From Vibrio sp. HA2012 (GTDB lineage: Bacteria > Pseudomonadota > Gammaproteobacteria > Enterobacterales > Vibrionaceae), in assembly GCF_002812955.1 (NCBI RefSeq), contig NZ_PFXK01000002.1, forward strand, positions 469,704 through 533,703: a DNA stretch of 64,000 nucleotides. The letters are read 5' to 3'. Position 1 is the first letter of the stretch, and each line of letters starts with the position of its first letter. Below, in pieces: positions 54,378-63,910 of the stretch. Position numbers and translations under genes: made by a program. The notes under the pieces are model-generated. The model did not search any database. It worked only from the letters and a program-made list of their open reading frames with translations, and was not told where the DNA came from.

Positions 54378-56048
54378 CTAAGCAAAAAACTGATTCAGAT
54401 TTTTTATCCGGGATGCAATTTTGTCACATGCCTGCTGAATCGTTTCCAGCTCACCGGTGAGGGTCTGCAAACCGGTTTCTATTTGCCTTGGTAATTCTTC
54501 TCCAATGAAGATATGTGGCAATGCTCCAGAAAACTGGAAGTGGGTCTGGCGCAGATGCCGTTCGGCAGCATGAATCTGAGCCATAGCATTATCGGCTTTT
54601 GTACACCACCTCTCATACAGTTCATTGTCCAGTCCGTCTTCGGTAACCAGACCAACTGTAATCGTTCGATTTGAAATATCCCGGATAACCAGGTACCCGG
54701 AAGCATCCAGATCAAAATTGATACGGCACATATTGGGATTCTGGTTGACATAGCCATAAGCATCGCCGCCGCCATCACGGATCAGTTTTTCCAGCTCAGA
54801 CTTTTCCACATACAGCCAGCGTCCTTCCCCCTTCACCGATTCATTGACGGGCATACCGCTTTGCAGCAGCACCAGCTTATACAGATTACGGGTTTTCCCT
54901 ACGGTATAAGTACGTGCACCGGATAAGTCGCACTGATAACTGTCTTTACGTCGTAGTTTATTAGCCGGTTCTAACGTCAGTTTCATCCGGAAACGGGCTT
55001 CCAGATCATCCTGTATATCAGATAGCTCCCGGTGACACAGGTCTATCTGCTTGTGTACTTTTTCCTGATCAAACGCCTTGTTCAGAGCAAAGTCATTAAT
55101 AGTATCCTGAACCACTTCCCGGTTATCAGGGCTGTACCAGAGGCAGTTTTGCAGCAACAGAATATCCAGCGGATTAACCCGATCTCTGCCATTAAAATAC
55201 GCACTGGCTTTTAGCAGCTTCACGGCTTTTTTCCAGCGTCGGTCCGAAACATACAGATCCGTATCTTCTGTACTGAGGCCAAGCTGGGTTGCTTTTTCTT
55301 CCAGCATCATCTTCAGTTCATACAGCTTTTCAAAACTGTCATCATCGAGTTGCAGCCGGTTCAGTTCATCCTGCCACAGATAATATTCTTCATTGGTAAT
55401 AGCCAGGCCGGGCGGGATCTGCGTCTCCTGTACCGTACCAACTGTCAGCATTGATTTGAAATTCTGTTTATTCTGAATACGGTTCATAAAAACACGTACC
55501 AGCATCCGGTCATACAGCGCATCCAGCCCACTATCTTCATCCGGAAGCTCATTTGATGCTGTCACCAGAAGCCGCATCGGTACTTTCTCTATGTCACTGC
55601 CATTTTTGAAGGTTTTTTCATTCACGACCGTCAATAGCGTATTCAGAATAGCCGGCCCTGCTTTCCATATTTCATCCAGAAAAACCACCTGTGCCGTCGG
55701 CAGATACCCTTCCGTCAGGCGAACATAGCGACCATTATCTTTTAACTCCTGAATGCTCAGTGGACCAAACACTTCTTCCGGTGTAGAGAAACGAGTCATC
55801 AGATATTCGAAATAGCTGCTATTATCGAACGCTTGGATTAACCGTTTGGCTATTAAACTCTTTCCGATCCCCGGAGGTCCGAGAAGGAATACACTTTCAC
55901 CAGATAATGCAGCAAGGAGACAGAGCTTAATAATCTCTTCCCGTTCATAAACGCCATCCAGCAGAGCGTTAGCTAATTTATTAATGCGTTCCCGTCGCAA
56001 TGACTTTTCTGCAGTAGATGCACCGGAACGATCAGAAAACGTAGTCAT
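54378..56048 (-). CDS. ravA: MoxR-family AAA+ ATPase RavA
   Basis: The 556-residue protein has Walker A (LGPPGIGKSLIAKR), Walker B (VVFLDEIWKAG), and sensor ASNELPDEDSG, then the RavA-specific LARA region in the C-terminal third. It forms hexamers that bind LdcI in E. coli; no lysine decarboxylase gene is in this window. It is first gene of ravA-viaA. Confidence 0.94.
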   Translation of the reverse strand: MTTFSDRSGASTAEKSLRRERINKLANALLDGVYEREEIIKLCLLAALSGESVFLLGPPGIGKSLIAKRLIQAFDNSSYFEYLMTRFSTPEEVFGPLSIQELKDNGRYVRLTEGYLPTAQVVFLDEIWKAGPAILNTLLTVVNEKTFKNGSDIEKVPMRLLVTASNELPDEDSGLDALYDRMLVRVFMNRIQNKQNFKSMLTVGTVQETQIPPGLAITNEEYYLWQDELNRLQLDDDSFEKLYELKMMLEEKATQLGLSTEDTDLYVSDRRWKKAVKLLKASAYFNGRDRVNPLDILLLQNCLWYSPDNREVVQDTINDFALNKAFDQEKVHKQIDLCHRELSDIQDDLEARFRMKLTLEPANKLRRKDSYQCDLSGARTYTVGKTRNLYKLVLLQSGMPVNESVKGEGRWLYVEKSELEKLIRDGGGDAYGYVNQNPNMCRINFDLDASGYLVIRDISNRTITVGLVTEDGLDNELYERWCTKADNAMAQIHAAERHLRQTHFQFSGALPHIFIGEELPRQIETGLQTLTGELETIQQACDKIASRIKNLNQFFA

Positions 56049-56395
56049 GGTAAAACCTAAGTAACATCAAGGTAGTCACCTCAGTATAGCGACTCACTTC
56101 ACATAAACCAGTAATTTTGCGATACAGGTCAACTTTTGTACTGCATCATTTGCGATTAATCAAGAAATTTCCAGATAACAGACAGATGTGAATAAATAAA
56201 TTGAAACGGCATACCAAATGTGTACAGATAGGTTTCGTCCGTTATCTCTTGCATCAGACTGCATTTACTCTCGGCTTGACAATACTCTGCTGACACGCAC
56301 AAAACGCATGTTTATTTTCCAGATGGACAATAATATTCGTGACCTTATGGATGAATTCTGCTAAAAAGTATGAGCACCAACGGAAAGCAAAAGCA
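56049..56395. other. Divergent region between ravA and a tetR gene
   Basis: The 347 bases hold promoters for both genes. A TATACT -10-like box lies near 56087-56092 on the minus strand; no good -35 was found. No gene or strong hairpin was seen. Confidence 0.4.
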
Positions 56396-57157
56396 ATGAC
56401 AGAAAGAAAACAAGGCAGACGCAGTGCGAAAACTGCCGATGAAACAAAATTCCAGATCCTGATGACCGCAACCAAGATGTTTTGCGAACTTGGGTATGAA
56501 CGTGTTTCCCTCAGAAATATCAGTGATCAGGCTGGCGTTTCACACAGTTTGATCCGCCATCATTTTGGCAGCAAAGAAAAAATCTGGTATGCCATCAGTG
56601 ATAAGCTGCACTGCTATATGGAAAAATATATGCTGGAGCTGCTTCATCGGATCCCGGAAAATACACCGGTAAACGAAATCTTATACCAATTCGATATCCG
56701 GTTGATGGCTCACCTGATTTTGGTACCGGAACCATTGCAGTTTATCGCTGACGGGATCCGTCAGGAAGGTGAATTCTTTGACTATTTTATGGATAAAAAT
56801 GGTGAAATGGGATACATCTTCCACAAACTAACCGATGATTTTAACCTTGCTCACCCAGATAACCAAATTGAACTGGCTGAGCAGAAATGGATCATGATCA
56901 GCTATGCCCACGCGGCAATCAGCCTGAGGCCAATGCAGAAAGCCATCTGGATAGAATATGGTAAAAATCCGGATCAGTGTCTACTTGACCACTGGAAGCT
57001 TTTTAACCATCTTTCAGCAAGCTCACTCAGCATTCCGGAAGAAAAAATTCTTAGCCCAAAAACACTGGAAGAGCTGCTGTTGCCGATGGCTGCCTGCTGG
57101 AAACATTGCTGCAGTGTGGAAGAGTTTTCCTCTGAACTGGAATACCTTACCCACTAG
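56396..57157 (+). CDS. TetR-family transcriptional regulator
   Basis: The 253-residue protein has the TetR DNA-binding segment (ILMTATKMFCELGYERVSLR, ISDQAGVSHSLIRHHFGSKE) and a large ligand domain. The ATG at 56396 is preferred over 56339 because the family pattern begins there. It overlaps the convergent acpH gene by 11 bases. The target is unknown; ravA, divergent from it, is a possibility. Confidence 0.87.
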   Translation: MTERKQGRRSAKTADETKFQILMTATKMFCELGYERVSLRNISDQAGVSHSLIRHHFGSKEKIWYAISDKLHCYMEKYMLELLHRIPENTPVNEILYQFDIRLMAHLILVPEPLQFIADGIRQEGEFFDYFMDKNGEMGYIFHKLTDDFNLAHPDNQIELAEQKWIMISYAHAAISLRPMQKAIWIEYGKNPDQCLLDHWKLFNHLSASSLSIPEEKILSPKTLEELLLPMAACWKHCCSVEEFSSELEYLTH

Positions 57158-57770
57158 GGTATGGCACTGGTGTCTGCCGGGAAAAATCAGCAGACGCCTG
57201 TAATACATCCGGATAAAATTTCCCGAACAATGTTATAAGCTCAGCGTAATCGTCCCGGATACAGGGAAAGCATTCCGCCAGCCTGCTCATTCTCCTGCTT
57301 CTTTCCGACATACGCTGCAATGCCAGTTCAATAACCTCCAGACGGGCGTACGATTCCAGCCAGTTATACCGCCACATGCGTTCTGTCACCTCGATATATC
57401 GATCAGGATAACGGATATCCGGTGATGCCTTATACTTGTTTTTCACATCAGATTCTGCCTGTGCCACGAAGTCCGCTAATGATAGCGGAGAGGCAAACCG
57501 CGACCAGTTTTTTGCCAGACAATGATCCCAGAAGACATCAAGAGCGATAGGAGCAAAGCGCCGGAGAGGCTCCGGAAAAAAGAGCTTTGCTTTTTTCATG
57601 TAAGGATGCGAGTCCGTATAACTGTCCACAAAACGATGCAATTTTATACCCTGAACAATATCATCCGGATACTGACCAGCAGGATCTCCTTTCACAAAAT
57701 CTCCCAGCAGGTTTCCGCTAATGTCACTACCACAACTGACGGCAATATGGATATGGGCAAGAAAATTCAC
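57147..57770 (-). CDS. acpH: Acyl carrier protein phosphodiesterase AcpH
   Basis: The 207-residue protein matches the family start MNFLAHIHIA and the HD-like metal motifs (GNLLGDFVKGD, HRFVDSYTDSHP, DVFWDHCLAKNW). It removes the phosphopantetheine arm from acyl carrier protein. Confidence 0.92.
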   Translation of the reverse strand: MNFLAHIHIAVSCGSDISGNLLGDFVKGDPAGQYPDDIVQGIKLHRFVDSYTDSHPYMKKAKLFFPEPLRRFAPIALDVFWDHCLAKNWSRFASPLSLADFVAQAESDVKNKYKASPDIRYPDRYIEVTERMWRYNWLESYARLEVIELALQRMSERSRRMSRLAECFPCIRDDYAELITLFGKFYPDVLQASADFSRQTPVPYPSG

Positions 57771-58011
57771 AACAATAACTCAAAAAAAACATCATCCGCC
57801 CAACATAATCGCAACGATATCCAGAAGCAAGCCTAAAACAGAAGCAGATCAACCTGTATGGTGGTATTCACTTTCAGAGTTTCCGGGTAAGAATTTGTTA
57901 GCCTGCAAAATCCTGAACTATACTCGCTAATGATACCTCTGGTTACTGATAATCTTCTTAGCAGAGATTATCGGCTCGTAATGTTTTCTCAACTCTTACA
58001 AGGGGGAAGAT

Positions 58012-58191
58012 ATGAACATTCGGGAACAAATAGAAGATCTGGAACAGCAAATCTATATCGCCTATTCAGACGGGGATTATGAACGAATGAATATGCTGGA
58101 AAACCAGCTCGAAAAATTGCGTGGACGTATGGCTCATGTACTGGACGATGATCCATATGCTCTGGAAGATTATATGTGGGACGATGAATGA
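58012..58191 (+). CDS. Small acidic coiled-coil protein, 59 residues
   Basis: AAGGGGGAAGAT precedes the ATG, and the frame gives MNIREQIEDLEQQIYIAYSD in its first twenty residues, then a charged helix, and ends in an acidic stretch (LDDDPYALEDYMWDDE). It has the heptad pattern of a short coiled coil. A hairpin (58200-58227) follows. No family was recognised, but the strong ribosome site and terminator argue for a real gene. Confidence 0.75.
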   Translation: MNIREQIEDLEQQIYIAYSDGDYERMNMLENQLEKLRGRMAHVLDDDPYALEDYMWDDE

Positions 58192-58199
58192 AGTTTGTT

Positions 58200-58235
58200 G
58201 CCCTGTGGTATGGATCTCCGGCAGGGCTTAAATTT
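58200..58235 (+). terminator. Hairpin downstream of the 59-residue gene
   Basis: GCCCTG (58200-58205) pairs with CAGGGC (58222-58227), followed by TTAAATTT. It also lies just past the convergent folE stop. Confidence 0.5.
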
Positions 58236-58239
58236 CAAG

Positions 58240-58893
58240 TCATCTCAGACCATGTAGAAACTCACTTCTTGTGGCTGGGTTTGATTTAAAGATCCCGCCG
58301 AGGGCTGTTGTGGTGGTTTCACTGGTCGCATCCATAACCCCTCGTGATTTCACACAATAATGCGTTGCATCCATGGTGATTGCCACGTCATCCGTTTCCA
58401 GTAAGGCCTGCAAAGCCACCAGAATTTGCTGGGTCATTCTTTCCTGCACCTGAGGTCGCTGAGCAAAAAAGCGTACGATACGATTAATTTTCGACAGCCC
58501 GATAATTTTACCGCGAGGTATATATGCCACTGCCGCCTTACCATCAATCGTCACCAGATGATGTTCACAAGTACTGGTTACAGTAATATCTTTCACCCGA
58601 ACCATTTCACTCACTTTCATCTTATTTTCAATGACAGTAATTTTAGGAAAATTGCGGTAATCCAGACCAGAAAAAATCTCATCTACATACATCTTGGCAA
58701 TACGTCCCGGCGTTTCCTCCAGGCTGTCATCAGTAAGATCCAGTTCAAGAAGTTGCAACACTTCCCGCATATGATGTTCAATACGCGTTTTCTTCTCTTC
58801 GCTGGTAAAATCATTCGGATTCATAGGAGTTTCAAGTCCTCGTTCCGCAAGTGCATCTCTGACTAACTGTGCAGCTTCACTGATACCCGACAT
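58240..58893 (-). CDS. folE: GTP cyclohydrolase I
   Basis: The 217-residue protein has the zinc ligands in [14 protein letters not shown] and [11 protein letters not shown]. It makes dihydroneopterin triphosphate from GTP for folate. GGGGGA precedes the ATG at 58893. It is divergent from moeA, which uses another pterin product (molybdenum cofactor). Confidence 0.95.
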   Translation of the reverse strand: MSGISEAAQLVRDALAERGLETPMNPNDFTSEEKKTRIEHHMREVLQLLELDLTDDSLEETPGRIAKMYVDEIFSGLDYRNFPKITVIENKMKVSEMVRVKDITVTSTCEHHLVTIDGKAAVAYIPRGKIIGLSKINRIVRFFAQRPQVQERMTQQILVALQALLETDDVAITMDATHYCVKSRGVMDATSETTTTALGGIFKSNPATRSEFLHGLR

Positions 58894-59137
58894 CAATTTC
58901 CCCCTTAACTCTGACTACCACTTCCGGATGGCAGACAAGGATACTCGTATTCCGGCATAATTACACCCATATTTGCTGTGTGGTAATTCTTTCTGTGCCA
59001 TTTTAGTGCAGAAAGTCTTTCTCTTTTTAAACGATGACGATCCTGCCATGATTCTCATTTAGAAAGAGATAGTCTATGCTATGCTGAAAAACATCATTAC
59101 GAACAATGAGTAACATCAGTCTGGATAAGGAAAAGTT

Positions 59138-60373
59138 ATGAGCTGCTGCAATAAACCGGGATTAATGTCTATAGAGGAAGCTCAGCAAAAAATGCTGGCA
59201 TCCGTCAGCACGACTCCATCCATTCTGGCGTTACCTCTTGAGCAAGCCCCCGGTTATGTTTTAGCTGACGATGTTTTTTCCCCGCTGTTTGTTCCCCCTT
59301 TCGATAACTCAGCGATGGATGGATATGCTGTACGCATGAAGGATCTTCACCATCATGATATTCTGCCGCTGGCCGGAAAAGCTTTCGCCGGACAACCTTT
59401 TAACGAAGAATGGCCGGATGGTACATGCATACGCATAATGACAGGAGCAAAAATCCCCAATGGGTGTGATGCGGTCATCATGCAGGAAGAAACCACAGAA
59501 ACAGAAACCGGAATTCAGTTTCAGACTTCAGGCATCAAAAAAGGTAGTAATATCCGCCCGAGAGGGGATGATATCAGTCAGGGAGATATCGTTCTGGAGC
59601 AAGGAATCCGCCTCACACCAAGGGATATTCCTATGCTCGCCTCTTTGGGTATCACAACCGTTAGCGTATATAGCAAACCTAAGGTTGCGGTATTTTCAAC
59701 CGGGGATGAACTGCGGGCTCCGGGAGAACCACTCGCAGAAGGACAAATTTACGACAGCAACCGCTATGGATTAAAAGCAATGCTGCAAAACTTTGGCTGT
59801 GAAGTTACTGACCTTGGTATTATTCCCGACTGTCCGGATAAACTACGCGCAGCTTTCAGCGAGGCACAGGCAATAGCTGATCTGGTGATCACCTCCGGGG
59901 GAGTTAGTGTAGGAGAAGCAGACTACACGAAAGATATTCTGCAGGAATCCGGTGAAATCCATTTCTGGAAAATTGCCATAAAGCCAGGCAAGCCATTTGC
60001 TTTCGGTAAACTTAATACTGCATTTTTCTGCGGTTTGCCCGGAAACCCGGTATCTGCAGCCGTCACAGCTTATGTCTTGGTACAACCTATGATCGCCCGG
60101 TTAAGCGGACACAAATACTGGCAAGCCCCCGTTTCATTTCCCGCCACCAGTAAAAATATATTCAGAAAAAAACCTGGACGCACAGATTATCAACGTGGAG
60201 TTTACACTGTAAAAGATGGCAAATTTGAAGTGGAAACCACAGGTAATCAAAGCTCCGGCGCATTTCGTTCTATGAGTCAGGCTAACTGTTTCGTGATCCT
60301 GGAACAAGACAGAGGAAAAATTGAAGCCGGTGAAGTTGTGCAGATCCAGCCGTTCAACCACACTCTCTACTAA
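59138..60373 (+). CDS. moeA: Molybdopterin molybdenumtransferase MoeA
   Basis: The 411-residue protein has the conserved DNSAMDGYAV, MTGAKIPNGCDAV and TSGGVSVGEADY motifs. It inserts molybdate into adenylylated molybdopterin. The N-terminus has a Cys pair (SCCNKPG). moeB follows after 8 bases. Confidence 0.95.
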   Translation: MSCCNKPGLMSIEEAQQKMLASVSTTPSILALPLEQAPGYVLADDVFSPLFVPPFDNSAMDGYAVRMKDLHHHDILPLAGKAFAGQPFNEEWPDGTCIRIMTGAKIPNGCDAVIMQEETTETETGIQFQTSGIKKGSNIRPRGDDISQGDIVLEQGIRLTPRDIPMLASLGITTVSVYSKPKVAVFSTGDELRAPGEPLAEGQIYDSNRYGLKAMLQNFGCEVTDLGIIPDCPDKLRAAFSEAQAIADLVITSGGVSVGEADYTKDILQESGEIHFWKIAIKPGKPFAFGKLNTAFFCGLPGNPVSAAVTAYVLVQPMIARLSGHKYWQAPVSFPATSKNIFRKKPGRTDYQRGVYTVKDGKFEVETTGNQSSGAFRSMSQANCFVILEQDRGKIEAGEVVQIQPFNHTLY

Positions 60374-60381
60374 GGCAAATT

Positions 60382-61137
60382 ATGGCGATTCTCTCTGATC
60401 AGGAAATCCTCCGTTATAACCGTCAAATTAGTCTGAAAGGCTTTGATTTTGATGGTCAGGAAGCACTAAAACAGGCCTCAGTGTTAATAATCGGGCTCGG
60501 AGGACTAGGTAGTGCCGCCAGCCAGTATTTAGCCTGTGCCGGAGTAGGAGCCATGACTCTGGTCGATTTCGATTCTGTCGAACTGTCCAACTTACAGCGC
60601 CAGGTGCTGCACACTAGTGCCGATATCGGCAGAAAAAAAGTACACTCGGCAGCGGAATCTCTGCAAGCTCTGAACCCGGATCTTGTGGTTACAACAATCG
60701 ATCAGCAACTTAATGATGATCTTCTGTCAGACCTGGTCAAAACACATTCTCTGGTTGTAGATGCCACAGATAATATGACCACCAGAAACCAGCTCAACCG
60801 GCTGTGCTATATGCACAAAATACCACTGGTATCGGGAGCAGCGATTCGAATGGAAGGCCAACTCTCTGTTTTTACTTACAAAAAATCAGAACCCTGCTAC
60901 CAATGCCTTAGTTCTCTTTTCGCGGATACTCGGTTAAGTTGTTCTGAGACAGGGGTTATGGCTCCGGTTGTGGGGGTAATAGGAGCCGCTCAGGCATTGG
61001 AAGCGATTAAGATCCTGACAAATTATGGTTCTCCATTAACTGGAAAATTATTGATCCTGGATGCCATGACCATGAGCTGGAAAGAAATAAAACTACCAAA
61101 AAATACAGCATGTTCGCTTTGCTCTTCACCAGACTGA
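60382..61137 (+). CDS. moeB: Molybdopterin-synthase adenylyltransferase MoeB
   Basis: The 251-residue protein has the nucleotide motif GLGGLGSAASQYLACAGVG, DATDNMTTRNQ, and two zinc CxxC pairs (PCYQC and ACSLC). It adenylates the C-terminus of MoaD. Co-transcribed with moeA. Confidence 0.95.
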   Translation: MAILSDQEILRYNRQISLKGFDFDGQEALKQASVLIIGLGGLGSAASQYLACAGVGAMTLVDFDSVELSNLQRQVLHTSADIGRKKVHSAAESLQALNPDLVVTTIDQQLNDDLLSDLVKTHSLVVDATDNMTTRNQLNRLCYMHKIPLVSGAAIRMEGQLSVFTYKKSEPCYQCLSSLFADTRLSCSETGVMAPVVGVIGAAQALEAIKILTNYGSPLTGKLLILDAMTMSWKEIKLPKNTACSLCSSPD

Positions 61138-61288
61138 CGAAAAAAACAGCAAATTCTGCGTCAAAAAATGTCAGAGAAAGAAAAAACGTGAACCGTGTCA
61201 CTAGATCTTACAATTTATTTGAAGGATCCTGCCTAGCTGGCAATCTATTGATATCTAAAAGTGATTTGTCTATTCGAGTGCTGTACTG

Positions 61289-61465
61289 ATGGATTCCAGA
61301 GTATCTAAACTGAAAAAAGATTTTCATGCATGCCTAAAAGCAGCAACCCAAAAAAGTAGTGTTGATTCAAGCATCGCTCTGCTGACTGAAGAAGAGCTGA
61401 ACGAGCTTGAAAATGCCTGGATACAGTTAAGTGTCTGGAAACTAAACGAAGCCACGACTTCCTGA
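61289..61465 (+). CDS. Small hypothetical protein, 58 residues
   Basis: The frame gives a mostly helical peptide, MDSRVSKLKKDFHACLKAA at the start and LLTEEELNELENAWIQL later, ending 11 bases before the convergent SorC gene. The ribosome site is weak (GAGTG). The amphipathic helices and lack of rare codons suggest coding sequence; no family was recognised. Confidence 0.5.
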   Translation: MDSRVSKLKKDFHACLKAATQKSSVDSSIALLTEEELNELENAWIQLSVWKLNEATTS

Positions 61466-61476
61466 GTAAGTACTAC

Positions 61477-62457
61477 TTATTTCATCTGTTCATCCAGATT
61501 CAGTACCGTCAGAGCATTACTGACACTCGTTGCAATCACATCAATAACACCTGTTCTTAAAGCTCCCAGCAGAGCCAGAGGTTTACTGTTCTCAGCTGCA
61601 ATCGCAATGACTTCAGAGATCGGTCTGAATTCTTCTATACTCAATCCAATCACCCTGTCGCTCATCACAGTATTCGCTGTCAGTCCTTTCACATCAAAAA
61701 AATCATAGCCAGCAAAATCCCCCACAACACCTTGTTGCAAGCGTGACTGCACAACCTCTTCTGCCGTGAACCATCCTAAATCAACCATATAACTGTTTTC
61801 GCTCATATCACCGATCCCGACCAGAGCAACATCAGCCTTACGAGCCAGATCCAGAGTCTGCTTAACTGTCGCATTCTGCATAAAAACCTGTTTCTGAGCT
61901 TTGTTCTCAGCATAAGCCGGAGCGTACAATGTCTCGGATGTCCCACCGTATTTTTTTGCCAGTTGACGGCAAATATGGTCGGCGTTAAACATACCTCCTC
62001 TCGGATGTATCCCCCCAATGCCGCATACAAATTTGCAATCTCTCGGAGTAATCACTCCAATATGATGAGCAACGGCCGATACATTGCGCCCCTGCCCGAC
62101 AGTAATGACATTCCCATCACGCAAATTAGAAGAAAGATAACTGGAGACCAGGCCAGCCACCTGACTACGTTGTTCATCCTCATTTGACTGATCCAGTGCA
62201 ATAAGTGCCCGTTTGACGCCAAAGTGTTTAATCAGCCTCTGTTCTATTTTGGCACTGAAGACCGGGTGATATTTCACTGTTATTTCGACAATTCCCTCAT
62301 CCCTTGCCTGTTTCAGCATCCGACCAACTTTGGCACGGGATAGAGAAAATTTACGGGATATTTCTTCCTGTGTCGCGCCATCCTGATAATACGCAACTGA
62401 AATTTCAGTCAGCAAATCGGTACTTTGTTCTGAAATTTCCTGAATCTGACTACTCAT
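61477..62457 (-). CDS. SorC-family sugar-binding transcriptional regulator
   Basis: The 326-residue protein has an N-terminal helix-turn-helix (QEEISRKFSLSRAKVGRMLK) and a SorC sugar-phosphate domain (VGQGRNVSAVAHHI, CGIGGIHPRGGMFN, GIGDMSENSYMVD). The start at 62457 is preferred; ATGs lie at 62463 and 62496. It is divergent from talB-tkt and probably controls this non-oxidative pentose phosphate unit in response to a sugar phosphate. Confidence 0.9.
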   Translation of the reverse strand: MSSQIQEISEQSTDLLTEISVAYYQDGATQEEISRKFSLSRAKVGRMLKQARDEGIVEITVKYHPVFSAKIEQRLIKHFGVKRALIALDQSNEDEQRSQVAGLVSSYLSSNLRDGNVITVGQGRNVSAVAHHIGVITPRDCKFVCGIGGIHPRGGMFNADHICRQLAKKYGGTSETLYAPAYAENKAQKQVFMQNATVKQTLDLARKADVALVGIGDMSENSYMVDLGWFTAEEVVQSRLQQGVVGDFAGYDFFDVKGLTANTVMSDRVIGLSIEEFRPISEVIAIAAENSKPLALLGALRTGVIDVIATSVSNALTVLNLDEQMK

Positions 62458-62884
62458 TCTCATATCCAAACCGTTTTTCCGCAGCAATATTAACACAAGA
62501 CATGATTCATACTGAACAGGTGCTCACCACCATGACAGGTATGTTACCGAACCACAACAAAACAAATGATACATAACATTACATTTGCTCAGGATGGATG
62601 ATTTTATCCATTCCTTACAAACCCTGTATTTAACAGCAATAAAATGGTTATACACTGTGTGTAGCGATATAAAAAAGAAAGAAAGTTGACAAACATCACT
62701 TTTATTTCGTTTGTGTGATTGACATCTAATATGAATGCGCTAATTTGGAATCATCAATTACTCACAAATAGCGCAAATGCTCACCAAGTATTTGCCTCAG
62801 ACAATAGAATTAGAATCAATGAAGAAAAGCCATTGATTGACTAACAAACAAATGACCAGAACGTTGAATAGATAGGACACCGAT
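62458..62884. promoter_or_regulatory. Divergent control region of the SorC gene and talB
   Basis: A 427-base region. TTGACA (62719-62724), a 16-base spacer and TAATTT (62741-62746) form a plausible talB promoter, leaving a leader of about 130 bases. TTTGTGTGATTGACATC overlaps it and contains a CRP half-site (TGTGA). No clear SorC operator was identified by eye. Confidence 0.45.
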
Positions 62885-63835
62885 ATGAGCAACAAATTAG
62901 AGCAACTTCGTAAAGTAACCACTGTTGTCGCCGATACAGGCGATATCGAAGCTATCGCAAAATATCAGCCAGAAGATGCAACCACCAACCCCTCTCTTAT
63001 TCTCAAAGCTGCTCAGATAGCCGATTATGCGCCTCTTATCGATCAGGCTGTAGAGTACGCGAAATCTCAGAGCAACGACAAAGCTCAGCAGCTTGAAGAT
63101 GCCTGCGACATGCTGGCAGTGAATATCGGAAAAGAAATCCTGAAAATTGTACCGGGACGTATTTCTACCGAAGTTGATGCCCGCCTTTCCTTTAATACCG
63201 AGGCCAGTGTCGAAAAAGCCCGTAAACTGGTCAAAATGTACAATGATGCCGGCATCGCCAATGACCGAATCCTGATCAAACTGGCGTCAACCTGGGAAGG
63301 TATTCGTGCAGGTGAAATACTAGAAAAAGAAGGGATCAACTGTAACCTGACACTACTGTTCTCTTTTGCTCAGGCTCGCGCATGTGCTGAAGCCGGTGTA
63401 TTCCTTATTTCTCCTTTTGTGGGACGTATTATGGACTGGTACAAAGCAAAAGAAGGTCGTAATTTTGAAGCTCAGGAAGATCCGGGTGTCCTTTCCGTCA
63501 CGAAAATCTACAACTATTACAAAGAGCATGGCTATGACACTGTCGTGATGGGAGCAAGCTTCCGTAATATTGGTGAGATCCTGGAGATTGCTGGTTGTGA
63601 TCGCCTGACTATTGCACCTCAGCTTCTTCAGGAACTGGAAGATGCACAAGGTGAATTAATCACAAAACTGGCACCAGCAACCGATGTGAAAGAACGTCCA
63701 GCTCCACTTACCCATGCTGAATTTATGTGGGAACACAATCAGGATGCAATGGCTGTTGAAAAACTAGCAGAAGGCATTCGTAACTTTGCTGTCGATCAGG
63801 GCAAACTGGAAACCATGATTGAAGCCAGACTTTAA
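62885..63835 (+). CDS. talB: Transaldolase
   Basis: The 316-residue protein has the Schiff-base Lys in [16 protein letters not shown], the TTNPSLI motif near the start and [11 protein letters not shown]. It moves a dihydroxyacetone unit in the non-oxidative pentose phosphate pathway. tkt follows 75 bases later. Confidence 0.96.
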   Translation: MSNKLEQLRKVTTVVADTGDIEAIAKYQPEDATTNPSLILKAAQIADYAPLIDQAVEYAKSQSNDKAQQLEDACDMLAVNIGKEILKIVPGRISTEVDARLSFNTEASVEKARKLVKMYNDAGIANDRILIKLASTWEGIRAGEILEKEGINCNLTLLFSFAQARACAEAGVFLISPFVGRIMDWYKAKEGRNFEAQEDPGVLSVTKIYNYYKEHGYDTVVMGASFRNIGEILEIAGCDRLTIAPQLLQELEDAQGELITKLAPATDVKERPAPLTHAEFMWEHNQDAMAVEKLAEGIRNFAVDQGKLETMIEARL

Positions 63836-63860
63836 TTTTCCTGAAACCAGACTACAAAAC

Positions 63861-63880
63861 GGGCGCATTAGCGCCCTTTC
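63861..63880 (+). terminator. Terminator-like hairpin between talB and tkt
   Basis: GGGCGC (63861-63866) pairs with GCGCCC (63871-63876) around ATTA, followed by TTTC. The short T-run suggests partial termination that could lower tkt relative to talB. Confidence 0.55.
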
Positions 63881-63910
63881 AAATTTAACCTTTAAATACC
63901 GGTAACCACT

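Noticed and set aside
59000..59075. Fur-box-like sequence (ATGATTCTCATT) upstream of moeA
   Set aside because: Only the core matches and no iron-related gene is near; too weak to report as a site.
32040..62900. c-di-GMP, purine or molybdenum-cofactor riboswitches in leaders of guaC, deaD, moeA and GGDEF genes
   Set aside because: No conserved core of these riboswitches was recognised by eye; a covariance-model scan (Rfam) would be decisive, with a significant hit supporting and none refuting.
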